Assembly: GCA_001704575.1 (NCBI GenBank)
Contig: MCAW01000003.1
Coordinates: forward strand, 199,886-263,885
DNA: 64,000 nt
Direction of reading: 5' to 3'
DNA from: Methylophilales bacterium LSUCC0135
Lineage (GTDB): Bacteria > Pseudomonadota > Gammaproteobacteria > Burkholderiales > Methylophilaceae
Below are positions 8,947 through 17,296 of the stretch, one piece after another. A model generated the notes under the pieces. It had not been told where the DNA came from. It made no database searches and saw nothing but the letters and a program-made list of their open reading frames with translations. Positions within the stretch are counted from its first letter, which is position 1. Every line of letters begins with the position of its first letter. The position numbers were made by a program, and so were the translations under genes.

Positions 8947-11076
8947 TCAGAACTTGTAGCTGGCACCGATTTCGGCATTACGTTCTGCGCCGGGGAAAAT
9001 GCCATCCGGATTGCGGCTGGTAATATATTTTCTGTCAGCCAGATTGCGCACGGTACCGAATACGCTCCATAGCTTGTTGATGTCGTAGAAGGCACTGAGG
9101 TTGAAAACCGTATAAGCGTCGATCTCGCCCTTGGTGCCATCGGTGCTTTCTGCCTTGGTGTTGGCTGCATCGACATACTGTTCGGAAACGTAATAGGCGC
9201 CCAGGGTGGTTCTGAAATCACCAATCTTGTAGTTCAGGTTGAGATTGCTGGTGAATTTTGGCGCATAAGGCAAGCGGTTGCCATCCGGGCCGAGCGAGTC
9301 GTTCCTGAATTCGGCAGTCGGCAACCAGGTTGCATTGCCGTCCACACTCCAGCCGCCGGTCAAATCATAGGCCAGGCCCAGTTCGAGCCCCTCGTTGAGC
9401 GTTTTTCCGCCATTGGCCTTGTCGATACCACCCGACAGGCTCTGGTTGACAATCTGGTTGTCGAAATCCATGCGGAAATAGGTGGCTTCATAGCTGAGGC
9501 GCTGCAAAGAGCCGCGCACGCCGATTTCATAATTGGTCGAGCGTTCGGCATCGAGTTGCTGATCGGTGCCGTCACCGCTGATGGCAGTGGCGACCATGGC
9601 AGGCGAAAAGCCCCTGAAGACCCCGGCAAACAGTTGTGCTTCAGGTGCGACTTGCCAGGTCATGCCGACGCCGGGCATCACTTCGGTGTTGTTTGTCTTG
9701 CCGGAAACACCGGTTTTTTCATTGGTACGTTTCTGGTCATAACTTTCGACACGCAGGCCGGGCGTGACCGCGATTTTGTCGTTCAACTCGAAGCGGTTCT
9801 GCACGAACAGCGCTACACCGTCGGCTTTCTGGGTCTCGTCGCTGGTCAGATCGCCCGAACGCGCATTCGGGTTGGTTTTGGAGCGCACGGTCTGGTTGCG
9901 CAGTTCGTCGCTGTGAAGACGGATGCCGATTTCGGTTTCATTCTTGATGCCGAACGTGTTGTGCGTGATGAACAGGCGCGAGTCTATGCCCATCATCTCG
10001 AAATTGCGGTTACGGCCGGACATACAATAAACAGTGTTGTTGCAAGGTTCAAATAGAGTGCCATTAATTGTTCTGCCTATCACTATATTGTTACCTTTGG
10101 CATCTTTCTTTATTTTTGTCGGATCATTAGGATCCTTTTCTGTAAGCAAGTCACGGCGCCAGTAGTCACGTTGCAGCTCGGCCCAGTAGAGCAGGGTGTT
10201 TAGCCTGACCGAATCGTTGATCTCCCACTCGTGGTTGACATCGAAAGATTTGCGATCGGTGATGAAATAATCGTTCGGGGCCGGGTTCTTGTCCGGGTTG
10301 CGGCGGTATTCGTTGGGGCGCAGGCCTACATACGAGGTGTTGACCTCGTTATCGTAGTAAGTGAATTTCGCGCTGATCCATTGATTGTCGGTCAGTTGCA
10401 TGCCGCCTTTGAGCACGACGTCGGTCATGTCGAATTCGTTGTCGCGGAAACCATCGCCCTTGGCTGTGACGATGCTTATGCCTGCAACCGCTTCATTGGA
10501 AGGCGAGGTGCCGCCGGCATCGAAACCGAACAGCTGATATCCGTGCGTACCGGCCTTGGCGGTGACACGGACACCGTCTTCCGGATCCTTGGTCTTGTAA
10601 TTGATGACGCCGCCGATGGTGGTCGGGCCATAACGCAGGCTGGCTGCACCTTTCAGTACTTCGATACTCTGCATGCGCTCGATACGCGGGCTGTAGTAGG
10701 ATTCATTGGCGAGGAACAGGCCGGGGGCGACCGGTACACCGTCTTCCAGCACCAGCAGCTTCTGGCTGCGGTTGGGGTTGAGGCCGCGTATGCCGATATT
10801 GGGAATGAAGCCATAGCCTTCTTCTTCGCGGATAACGACGCCGGGAACGGATTTCAGGGCATCCTGCACCGAAAGCGGCTGTTGTAGCTCAAGTTCTTCT
10901 TCAGTGATGATGGCGACCGAGCCCGGCTGTTTGGCGACGGCGTCTTCCTGTTCACCGATGACATCGATTCTGGGTAATTGAATTTCAGCTGCCAGTGACT
11001 GAATGGGCAGAAGCACTGCCACCGAAACCGCAAGCGCAATCATGCGCGGTTTGAATACGTTGCTGTTGTTTGCCAT
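8947..11076 (-). CDS. TonB-dependent outer-membrane receptor (FecA-like iron or heme uptake)
   Basis: Outer-membrane gated channel of 709 residues. Signal peptide about 1-29 (ends LAAEIQL); short TonB-box-like RIDVIGEQ; plug domain about 45-160 with IRGLNPNRSQKLLVLEDGVPVAPG and LKGAASLRYGPTTIGGVINY; then a 22-strand-type barrel ending in ...EIGASYKF with C-terminal Phe. It lacks the extra N-terminal signalling domain of E. coli FecA. hemP lies directly upstream on the same strand, which points to heme or ferric-chelate uptake under Fur. One extracellular loop (10021-10140) is strikingly A+T-rich against the rest of the gene and encodes EPCNNTVYC. A 35-bp IS-derived hairpin lies between hemP and this gene. 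Confidence 0.93.
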   Translation of the reverse strand: MANNSNVFKPRMIALAVSVAVLLPIQSLAAEIQLPRIDVIGEQEDAVAKQPGSVAIITEEELELQQPLSVQDALKSVPGVVIREEEGYGFIPNIGIRGLNPNRSQKLLVLEDGVPVAPGLFLANESYYSPRIERMQSIEVLKGAASLRYGPTTIGGVINYKTKDPEDGVRVTAKAGTHGYQLFGFDAGGTSPSNEAVAGISIVTAKGDGFRDNEFDMTDVVLKGGMQLTDNQWISAKFTYYDNEVNTSYVGLRPNEYRRNPDKNPAPNDYFITDRKSFDVNHEWEINDSVRLNTLLYWAELQRDYWRRDLLTEKDPNDPTKIKKDAKGNNIVIGRTINGTLFEPCNNTVYCMSGRNRNFEMMGIDSRLFITHNTFGIKNETEIGIRLHSDELRNQTVRSKTNPNARSGDLTSDETQKADGVALFVQNRFELNDKIAVTPGLRVESYDQKRTNEKTGVSGKTNNTEVMPGVGMTWQVAPEAQLFAGVFRGFSPAMVATAISGDGTDQQLDAERSTNYEIGVRGSLQRLSYEATYFRMDFDNQIVNQSLSGGIDKANGGKTLNEGLELGLAYDLTGGWSVDGNATWLPTAEFRNDSLGPDGNRLPYAPKFTSNLNLNYKIGDFRTTLGAYYVSEQYVDAANTKAESTDGTKGEIDAYTVFNLSAFYDINKLWSVFGTVRNLADRKYITSRNPDGIFPGAERNAEIGASYKF

Positions 11077-11163
11077 TTGATTCCCTTGATGAATTTTTAC
11101 TGGCTGGCTTGCGCTGTTATGCTGGCTGGCTGATTGATTGAAAATGACTGCACTATTATTTTG

Positions 11164-11198
11164 GGGTTATGACCAGACCTCTGTTCTGGTCATGACCC
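11164..11198. mobile_element. 35-bp IS1595-family mini-element (two IS ends joined) with an 8-bp target duplication
   Basis: The element runs from GGGTTATGACCAGA to TCTGGTCATGACCC, 13 of 14 bases matching as inverted repeats. It is flanked by exact 8-bp direct repeats TTATTTTG (11156-11163 and 11199-11206). Read on the minus strand, its first 24 bases match the IS end at 63760 in 23 of 24 positions. IS1595 elements make 8-bp duplications and carry GGG ends, so this is best read as an insertion shrunk to its two termini. The right-hand duplication contains the hemP stop codon, so hemP is intact. In RNA it folds as a hairpin between hemP and the receptor gene. Confidence 0.8.
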
Positions 11199-11363
11199 TT
11201 ATTTTGTGAGGATCAGTTTGCCCTGGCTGGTCAGGCGCAAACGGTATTCCTCGTTGCCATGGCGGATGATGAGCTCACGCGCGTTACCGAACAGTGTTGT
11301 ACTGTCCACCTTTGGCGGCTGGGCAGGGCGCGTGTGCGTCCCGGTATTCGGCAATGTTTTCAT
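11199..11363 (-). CDS. hemP: Hemin uptake protein HemP
   Basis: A 54-residue protein with the conserved HemP/HmuP C-terminal half: LFGNARELIIRHGNEEYRL, then RLTSQGKLILTK and the stop. HemP proteins are small regulators or accessory factors encoded just before TonB-dependent heme receptor genes in alpha- and betaproteobacteria. The gene is too short for routine ORF calling but the motif match is unmistakable. The start at 11363 fits the family length. A 9-1-9 palindrome resembling a Fur box lies 78 bp upstream. The stop codon falls within the target duplication of the adjacent mini-element. It is followed by the TonB receptor on the same strand after 122 bp. Confidence 0.9.
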   Translation of the reverse strand: MKTLPNTGTHTRPAQPPKVDSTTLFGNARELIIRHGNEEYRLRLTSQGKLILTK

Positions 11364-11440
11364 GTACGAACTGTATCCAACACTAATAAATCATCGACCA
11401 ATAGTGCTCTGGTCAAGCGTTGATTCTAACTGATCATAAT

Positions 11441-11459
11441 AATGCGAATTATTCGCATT
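11441..11459 (-). promoter_or_regulatory. Fur-box-like palindrome upstream of hemP
   Basis: AATGCGAATTATTCGCATT is a perfect 9-1-9 palindrome. Its 7-1-7 core TGCGAAT-T-ATTCGCA has the geometry of the Fur consensus and agrees at the AAT-N-ATT centre. It lies between the divergent hemP and a candidate small ORF at 11523. The position suits iron repression of hemP and the receptor. Confidence 0.65.
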
Positions 11460-11522
11460 TATATTAATGATGTCAAGAAAAGTTCATCGATGAAGGTGAA
11501 TTTTCATTGAGGGGAGCAATGC

Positions 11523-11624
11523 ATGGAAAAGTCTGCGGCCGATGTAGGCATTAAATGCACAACGGATGACGATCAAATTGATGCAGGCCTGAATATCCAG
11601 CTGTTGCAGGCGAAGCGGTTTTGA
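11523..11624 (+). CDS. Candidate 33-residue small protein, unknown
   Basis: An ATG at 11523 with a strong GAGGGGA Shine-Dalgarno at 11509-11515 opens 33 codons (MEKSAADVGIKC... ending LLQAKRF). An overlapping ATG at 11519 gives only 11 codons. It is divergent from hemP and downstream of the Fur-like box on the opposite side, so it could be iron-regulated. I recognise no family. The acidic run TTDDDQID and the single Cys are the only visible features. It may equally be a chance frame. Confidence 0.3.
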   Translation: MEKSAADVGIKCTTDDDQIDAGLNIQLLQAKRF

Positions 11625-11670
11625 GTGGTTGACTTCGGAAATCGAGCCAATATCGGCAATTCAGAAAAGC

Positions 11671-11697
11671 AAAAACGGCACATGTAGTGCCGTTTTT
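11671..11697 (-). terminator. Terminator after pqqA (also readable on the plus strand)
   Basis: An 11-bp perfect stem AAAAACGGCAC / GTGCCGTTTTT with a 5-nt loop lies 22 bp after the pqqA stop. The A/T arms give a U-run in both directions. Confidence 0.88.
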
Positions 11698-11719
11698 GTG
11701 TTCGTTTGTTAAAACCGGA

Positions 11720-11791
11720 TTAGCGGTTGCAAACGTACATGGTGACTTCGAAACCGAAACGCATTTCAGTAGCAGCTGGCTTGGTCCACAT
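11720..11791 (-). CDS. pqqA: PQQ precursor peptide PqqA
   Basis: A 23-residue peptide that opens [16 protein letters not shown] and closes TMYVCNR. The Glu and Tyr of the conserved E-V-T-M-Y segment are the residues that PqqE and partners crosslink to build pyrroloquinoline quinone. The Shine-Dalgarno AGGAG sits 8 bp before the ATG. A perfect terminator follows, so it is made as its own short transcript. pqqB-E are not in this window. The C-terminal VCNR differs from the more common FANR ending. A 7-3-7 palindrome (CTAATGA / TCATTAG, 11893-11909) about 100 bp upstream could be an operator. Confidence 0.92.
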   Translation of the reverse strand: MWTKPAATEMRFGFEVTMYVCNR

Positions 11792-11931
11792 GGTGATTCT
11801 CCTGTAAGGTTTAATGAAATGTTGAATCAGTTAACGATTCACATCATACGCATACGCAGAAAAATATCCGTAGGCAGTCTCATGAATCGTGCCTAATGAT
11901 TTTCATTAGAATGGTCCGGAATTGATTTATA

Positions 11932-12177
11932 TCAACGTCGCGGCTTGTTCTTGCTTGGTTGCAATGCCTCCAGCGTTTTTGCGCCGTATGTGGTCAGCCG
12001 GTAATCATATCGGTTTGGCGTGTAAGGTACTGCCATGACCAGAGCGTTTTGCACCAGGCCAAGCAGTATCAGTGATTCAACTTCGTCAGGCGCTCTCAGC
12101 AGGTTGGTGTATCTACCCGCCGCAACTTTCTCCAGGCAACGGATTTCTGCATCGTTCAATGGCATGGCAAAAGACAT
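11932..12177 (-). CDS. Small hypothetical protein, 81 residues
   Basis: The start at 12177 is chosen because AAGGAG lies 8 bp before it; the open frame continues to 12330 but without a ribosome site and across the kup promoter. The protein is soluble and resembles a small winged-helix-like fold: LNDAEIRCLEKVAAG, then LLRAPDEVESLILLGLVQ and YRLTTYGAKTLEAL. The last segment looks like the LT-x-x-G wing of transcriptional regulators. It is divergent from kup with 70 bp between the starts. I do not recognise a named family. Confidence 0.6.
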   Translation of the reverse strand: MSFAMPLNDAEIRCLEKVAAGRYTNLLRAPDEVESLILLGLVQNALVMAVPYTPNRYDYRLTTYGAKTLEALQPSKNKPRR

Positions 12178-12247
12178 CGAAATTCTCCTTATATGCAAGC
12201 TGCCCAAGCTTGTACAATCATACGCTTGGCGTGCATAATTTTTCATC

Positions 12248-14131
12248 ATGAATAACACTTCAGCTTCCCGCACCAAGATTTCCGGCCTGACACTCGCGGC
12301 ACTGGGCGTGGTCTTCGGCGATATCGGCACCAGCCCGCTTTATACGATGCGAGAAGTGTTCGCCGGCCATCACCCGCTCGCCACCACTGCCGACAATGTG
12401 CTCGGTATTCTTTCCCTGATTCTCTGGTCCCTGATTCTGGTGGTCACGGTCAAATATGTCACCTTCATACTGCGCGCGGATAACCGCGGCGAGGGTGGCA
12501 TCATGGCCCTGATTGCGCTGGCCAAAAGCAGTGCAGCTGCAGATGCCAAACGCCGCCGTTTCATATTGCTGGCCGGTATTACCGGTGCCTGCATGTTCTT
12601 TGCCGATGGCATGATTACTCCCGCCATTTCGGTGCTTTCCGCAGTCGAAGGCCTGGAAGTTGCCGCACCGCATCTGCACGAGTTCGTCATACCGATCACG
12701 CTGGGCGTGCTGTTCGGCCTGTTTGCTATTCAGAAATATGGCACCGGCATGGTCGGCCGTTTTTTCGGCCCTGTCGTGCTGGTCTGGTTCATCATGCTCG
12801 GCATCCTCGGTTTGATCAGCATCCTGCAGAATCCGGACGTACTCGGCGCAGTTAACCCGGCATACGGCTGGCAGTTTTTTCTGGCCAATCAATGGATGGG
12901 CTTTGTTGCGCTCGGTGCTGTGGTGCTTGCCGTTACCGGCAGCGAGGCGATTTACGCCGACATGGGCCATTTCGGCCGTCTGCCGATCAGGCTGGCCTGG
13001 CTGGGTATTGCGCTGCCTGGTCTGCTGCTCAACTACTTCGGTCAGGGCGCCCTCATTCTGAGAACGCCGGAATCGGTCAATAGCAGTCCGTTCTATCTGC
13101 TTTCGCCGGAATGGATGTTGTTTCCGCTGATTGCGTTGGCGACAATGGCAACAGTGATTGCTTCGCAGGCGGTGATTTCCGGCACCTTCTCCGTGACCCG
13201 ACAGGCAGTGCAGCTCGGTTTTCTGCCGCGAACGCAGGTATTGCACACCTCCGAACATGAAGCCGGTCAGATTTATCTGCCCAGGGTGAATTGGGCGCTG
13301 ATGGTCGCGGTCATGACGCTGGTCATCGGCTTCGGTTCTTCCTCCAGTCTCGCGGCGGCTTACGGTATTGCGGTGACCGGTGACATGGTGATTACCACGC
13401 TGTTGGCAGCTCTGGTGTTTCGCGGCGTCTGGCGCTGGAGCTGGGCGCGTATCATTACCTTGACGTCAATCTTTCTGCTGATCGATCTGGCTTTCTTCAG
13501 TGCAAATGTGTTGAAGATTCCTGCCGGTGGCTGGCTGCCTTTGCTGGTCGGCGCGTTTCTGTTCGTCATCATGCTCACTTGGAAAAGTGGCCGCGAGCTT
13601 CTGCACAAAAGAATTTCTTCCGATGCCATTCCGCTGGAACTCTTTATCGACTCCATCAAAATGAGCACACCGACAAGGGTAGAGGGCGCTGCCGTATTCC
13701 TCAACCGTGATCTCACTACGGTGCCCAGTGCCTTGCTGCATAATCTCAAACATAACAAGGTGTTGCACGATCAAGTCGTTATCGTCACGGTAGCGGTGGA
13801 AGACATTCCCCACGTCGAAGAAGCCTACCGGGTCCGCACCGAAGTCATGCCTTTTGGTTTTTACCGGGTCGAACTGCGCTATGGCTTCAAGGATGAGCCT
13901 GATATCCCGCGTGATCTTGCCTTGTGCGTCAGGGATGGATTGGCGCTGGAAATGATGACAACCACTTTTTTCATCGGTCGGGAATCGGTCATTCCGAAGC
14001 CGAATTCAGACATGGCCTTCTGGCGCGAACGCCTGTTCGTCGCCATGCATCGCAACGCCGACAGCGTCAGCCGCTATTTCAAGCTGCCACCCAACCGGGT
14101 GGTGGAACTGGGCGGGCAGATTTTGTTGTAA
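12248..14131 (+). CDS. kup: Low-affinity potassium transporter Kup (KUP/HAK/KT)
   Basis: Inner-membrane K+/H+ symporter of 627 residues, the usual length. It begins with the signature LGVVFGDIGTSPLYTMREVF (residues 18-37). About twelve membrane helices follow to residue 430; GDNRGEGGIMALIAL-type and TGSEAIYADMGHFG motifs are present (the first reads ADNRGEGGIMAL here). A cytoplasmic C-terminal domain of about 190 residues ends the protein. It is divergent from the small 81-residue gene. No osmosensing riboswitch could be recognised in the short upstream gap. Confidence 0.96.
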   Translation: MNNTSASRTKISGLTLAALGVVFGDIGTSPLYTMREVFAGHHPLATTADNVLGILSLILWSLILVVTVKYVTFILRADNRGEGGIMALIALAKSSAAADAKRRRFILLAGITGACMFFADGMITPAISVLSAVEGLEVAAPHLHEFVIPITLGVLFGLFAIQKYGTGMVGRFFGPVVLVWFIMLGILGLISILQNPDVLGAVNPAYGWQFFLANQWMGFVALGAVVLAVTGSEAIYADMGHFGRLPIRLAWLGIALPGLLLNYFGQGALILRTPESVNSSPFYLLSPEWMLFPLIALATMATVIASQAVISGTFSVTRQAVQLGFLPRTQVLHTSEHEAGQIYLPRVNWALMVAVMTLVIGFGSSSSLAAAYGIAVTGDMVITTLLAALVFRGVWRWSWARIITLTSIFLLIDLAFFSANVLKIPAGGWLPLLVGAFLFVIMLTWKSGRELLHKRISSDAIPLELFIDSIKMSTPTRVEGAAVFLNRDLTTVPSALLHNLKHNKVLHDQVVIVTVAVEDIPHVEEAYRVRTEVMPFGFYRVELRYGFKDEPDIPRDLALCVRDGLALEMMTTTFFIGRESVIPKPNSDMAFWRERLFVAMHRNADSVSRYFKLPPNRVVELGGQILL

Positions 14132-14273
14132 GCGGAAAATTTCATCAGCGCCGAAAGTTTTCGCAACATCATGTGCAATGACTGACAAGCAGAGCAGCAA
14201 TTGACCTGCGTCGGAAATTTTTGTGCTTCAGGCATTATCATGAAACATTGTGTAGATAGCATGTTGCCGCGAT

Positions 14274-15317
14274 ATGTACATTAAACCTTCTTTTAAGCAT
14301 TTTTCCGCATTCAGACATGTTGGGCAGAGTCATTCCCGCTTGCATGCGGCAGGTTTGTGTTTGCTGGGTTTGTTTCTCTGTTGTCTGTTGTCCTCACAGG
14401 CGATTGCGGCACCTCTGAAAAAAGCGCGTCTGATGCCTTTATGGACACCACAGGCGCAATTTGCGGGTTATTTTGTCGCGCTGGATAAAGGCATTTATGC
14501 AAGGCACGGGATCGATCTTGAGATTCTCAAATCCGGCCCCGGTTACTCTCCACTGGAAGCATTGCAGCGTGGGGAAACCGATTTTGCCATCCTCTGGCTG
14601 ACCACAGCCCTGCGACATCAGGCAAGCGATGGCGGCCTCAAGCATTTGTCGCAGACCATCCAGCGATCATCCCTGATGCTGATTGCGCGCGATAAGGATG
14701 GCATCAACACCATAGATGATATGCACGCCCGCAAAGTCGGACTTTGGGGCGGCGACCTGTCTTTACCGGCGCATGCGCTTTTTGCCGCGCGTGGTGTTCG
14801 CGTCAAGGAGATCCGCCAATCGCAGACCGTCAACCTGTTTCTGCGCGGTGGCGTCGATGTCACCTCTGCCATGTGGTACAACGAATATCACACGATTCTG
14901 AATTCCGGTGTTGAGAAAAACGAACTGCGCTTGTTTTTTCTTGACCGTGAAGGCATGCATTTTCCCGAGGATGGTATCTACGCGATGGCGCATACGGTGA
15001 ATCGCGATCCTGCGCTGGCTGATGCATTCGTGGCGGCTTCGACAGAAGGCTGGCGTTATGCATTCGAACATCCTGAAGAAGCGCTCGATATTGTCATCAA
15101 GTACATGCGGGCTGCCCATTTGCCGGCCAACCGTGTGCACCAGCGCTGGATGCTGAACCGCATGCAGGATCTGATGCAAGCGGTCGGCCCCGATGGTCAA
15201 TCAGGCCGTTTGAGCGAAAAGGCCATGATCGAGGTGCAGGATTTCATGTTGCGCATGCAGCAGCTGAAGCGTGCAGTCCCATATCACGAATTTGTGAGCA
15301 AGCCAGATGGACGTTAG
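14274..15317 (+). CDS. Orphan NMT1/THI5-like periplasmic binding protein (phosphatase partner)
   Basis: 347 residues with a long signal peptide (hydrophobic core about 28-42, cleavage near IAA-AP). The mature part has the ThiY/NMT1 hallmarks: PLWTPQAQFAGYFVALDKGI, GIDLEILKSGPGYSPLEALQ, DFAILWLTTALRHQ and LWGGDLSLPAHALFAARGV. There is no permease or ATPase next to it. Its last 11 bases overlap the start of the SpoIIE-type phosphatase, so the two are translationally coupled. This suggests it delivers a ligand signal to that receptor's periplasmic Cache domain. The ligand is unknown. Confidence 0.86.
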   Translation: MYIKPSFKHFSAFRHVGQSHSRLHAAGLCLLGLFLCCLLSSQAIAAPLKKARLMPLWTPQAQFAGYFVALDKGIYARHGIDLEILKSGPGYSPLEALQRGETDFAILWLTTALRHQASDGGLKHLSQTIQRSSLMLIARDKDGINTIDDMHARKVGLWGGDLSLPAHALFAARGVRVKEIRQSQTVNLFLRGGVDVTSAMWYNEYHTILNSGVEKNELRLFFLDREGMHFPEDGIYAMAHTVNRDPALADAFVAASTEGWRYAFEHPEEALDIVIKYMRAAHLPANRVHQRWMLNRMQDLMQAVGPDGQSGRLSEKAMIEVQDFMLRMQQLKRAVPYHEFVSKPDGR

Positions 15318-17235
15318 ACACAGCATCATTACCCGGCTGGTCGGCATTATCATTCTTGCCTGCGTGGCGATTTTTGCGGTTACGTTGAGCTACAACTACT
15401 ATCAGTCGCGCAAGCTTCTGCAACAGGAGCTTGAACGCAATGCCGGCAATCTTGCGATGTCGCTGGTCAATCGGGTCGAGACTCAGCTGACGGCAGTGAG
15501 CAAAGTGACCCAAAGCCTCGCCAGGTCCCTTGAAGCAAGACACTTGAGCGAGCCGGAACTGACCGCGCTGATTCGCTCAACACTGGATGCTAACCCGGAA
15601 ATATATGGGTCCAGCGTGGCTTTTGAACCTTATGCATTCAACCGGGATATCGAACTCTACGCCCCCTATTTTTTTCGCGATGCGGGCAAAATCAGTCTTA
15701 ACCGGCTGGAGAAATCCTATCGTCATCTTTCCTATCTGTATTGGGATTGGTATCAGATTCCGCGAGAGACGGGTCGCATCGAGTGGAGCGAGCCATATTT
15801 TGACGAAGGCGCGGGCAATGTTCTGATGACAACCTGCTCGGTGCCTTTCTACGAGGTCAAGGATGGCAAAAAGATCATCAAGGGCGTGGTCACGGCAGAT
15901 GTGTCGCTCGATGCCCTGACCGAACTGGTCAGTTCGGTAAAAATTCTCGATACCGGATATGCTGCGTTACTTTCAAGAAACGGCATGCTACTCGCGCACC
16001 CGCTCAAGGATGCAGTGATGAACGAAACCTTTTTCAGCATTGCCGAAGCCCGCAATGATCCTGCCATGCGAGCGCTTGGCCTGAAAATGGTGCGGGGCGG
16101 TAGCGGCTTCATCTTTTACAAGAGCCTGGTCGGGTTCCCAAGCTGGATGTATTACGCGCCGGTAAACTCAACCGGCTGGACTCTGGCTGTGGTGTTCCCC
16201 GAAAGTGAATTGATGGCTGATGTCAGCCACCTCAATTTCACCATGGCAATCATGGGCTTGGCAGGTATCCTGTTGCTGGCTGTGGCGGTTTACTACATTG
16301 CTAGAAATGTGATCAGGCCGTTGCAGGAACTCGCACATGTCACGCACAGCATGGCTGCCGGTGATTTTGATGCAGCGCTACCGATGGTGAAACGGCAGGA
16401 TGAAGTGAGTCAGCTGACGCAGGATTTTGGCCGCATGCAACAATCACTGAAGGAATATATACGCAACCTGACGGAGACCACAGCGACCAAGGAGCGGATT
16501 CAAAGCGAGCTCAAAGTGGCCACCAATATCCAGGCCAGCCTGTTGCCACGGGTGTTTCCACCGTTTCCCAACCATCCGGAATTCGATCTCTATGCATCGA
16601 TGATTCCTGCCAAGGAAGTCGGCGGTGATTTCTATGATTTTTTCTTCATCGACGACAAAAAACTCTGTTTCCTGATCGCAGATGTATCCGACAAGGGTGT
16701 GCCGGCTGCGCTATACATGATGGTGACCAAGATTCTGCTGAAGAGCGAAGCGCAGCGTCTGATTGATCCGGCAAAAACGCTGGCTTCGGTGAACAACATC
16801 CTGGCTGATGACAATGAAACCTGCATGTTCACAACTGTTTTCATTGGTGTGCTCGATGTGACCACAGGCGAGCTTCAGTATTCCAATGCAGGCCATAACC
16901 CGCCATTATTGATCCGTGACGGCACGGCGGAGTACCTGAAGCTTCCGCCGGGGTTCATGCTTGGACCGATGCCCGATGTGAACTATGAAAGCATGCAGAT
17001 GCAGCTGATGGCGGGGGACATCTTGTACCTCTATACCGATGGCGTGACGGAAGCGAAAAATCTGCAAGACCTGCTCTATGGCGAAATGCGTCTGCAGCAG
17101 ACGCTGAATGCGGCGCCCAGGGGAAGGTTGGCTGACGTCTTGCATGCGGTCAGCGACGACGTGCATTCGCATGTCAATGGCGCCGCTCAATCCGATGATA
17201 TTACGATGCTTGCCCTAAGGCTGACAGAAAAATGA
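15307..17235 (+). CDS. Cache-HAMP-SpoIIE phosphatase (RsbU-like receptor)
   Basis: A 642-residue transmembrane PP2C phosphatase. TM1 about 10-32; periplasmic double-Cache domain about 35-300 (DANPEIYGSSVAFEPYAF, LYWDWYQIPRETGRIEWSEP, LDTGYAALLSRNG); TM2 about 305-328; HAMP about 330-385; a short coiled coil; then SpoIIE from about 410. Metal-site motifs are EVGGDFYDFF (about 437), ADVSDKGVPAALYM (about 458), NAGHNPPLL, LYTDGVTEAKN and SDDITMLAL. Such phosphatases dephosphorylate STAS antagonists in partner switching, and a STAS gene follows 61 bp later. The anti-sigma kinase that would complete the switch is not in the window and is not fused to this protein. Confidence 0.93.
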   Translation: MDVRHSIITRLVGIIILACVAIFAVTLSYNYYQSRKLLQQELERNAGNLAMSLVNRVETQLTAVSKVTQSLARSLEARHLSEPELTALIRSTLDANPEIYGSSVAFEPYAFNRDIELYAPYFFRDAGKISLNRLEKSYRHLSYLYWDWYQIPRETGRIEWSEPYFDEGAGNVLMTTCSVPFYEVKDGKKIIKGVVTADVSLDALTELVSSVKILDTGYAALLSRNGMLLAHPLKDAVMNETFFSIAEARNDPAMRALGLKMVRGGSGFIFYKSLVGFPSWMYYAPVNSTGWTLAVVFPESELMADVSHLNFTMAIMGLAGILLLAVAVYYIARNVIRPLQELAHVTHSMAAGDFDAALPMVKRQDEVSQLTQDFGRMQQSLKEYIRNLTETTATKERIQSELKVATNIQASLLPRVFPPFPNHPEFDLYASMIPAKEVGGDFYDFFFIDDKKLCFLIADVSDKGVPAALYMMVTKILLKSEAQRLIDPAKTLASVNNILADDNETCMFTTVFIGVLDVTTGELQYSNAGHNPPLLIRDGTAEYLKLPPGFMLGPMPDVNYESMQMQLMAGDILYLYTDGVTEAKNLQDLLYGEMRLQQTLNAAPRGRLADVLHAVSDDVHSHVNGAAQSDDITMLALRLTEK

Positions 17236-17296
17236 GCCGGACTTTTGTAACTGCTTTTTAAAATGCATGACATGAATTGATTAAGGAATATGTTCC

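Noticed and set aside
12178..12247. Riboswitch controlling kup
   Set aside because: The gap is only 70 bp and shows just a short CAAGCT/AGCTTG hairpin, too small for a ydaO-type element.
12260..13258. 332-codon minus-strand frame
   Set aside because: Shadow of kup, His/Gln-rich composition typical of antisense frames.
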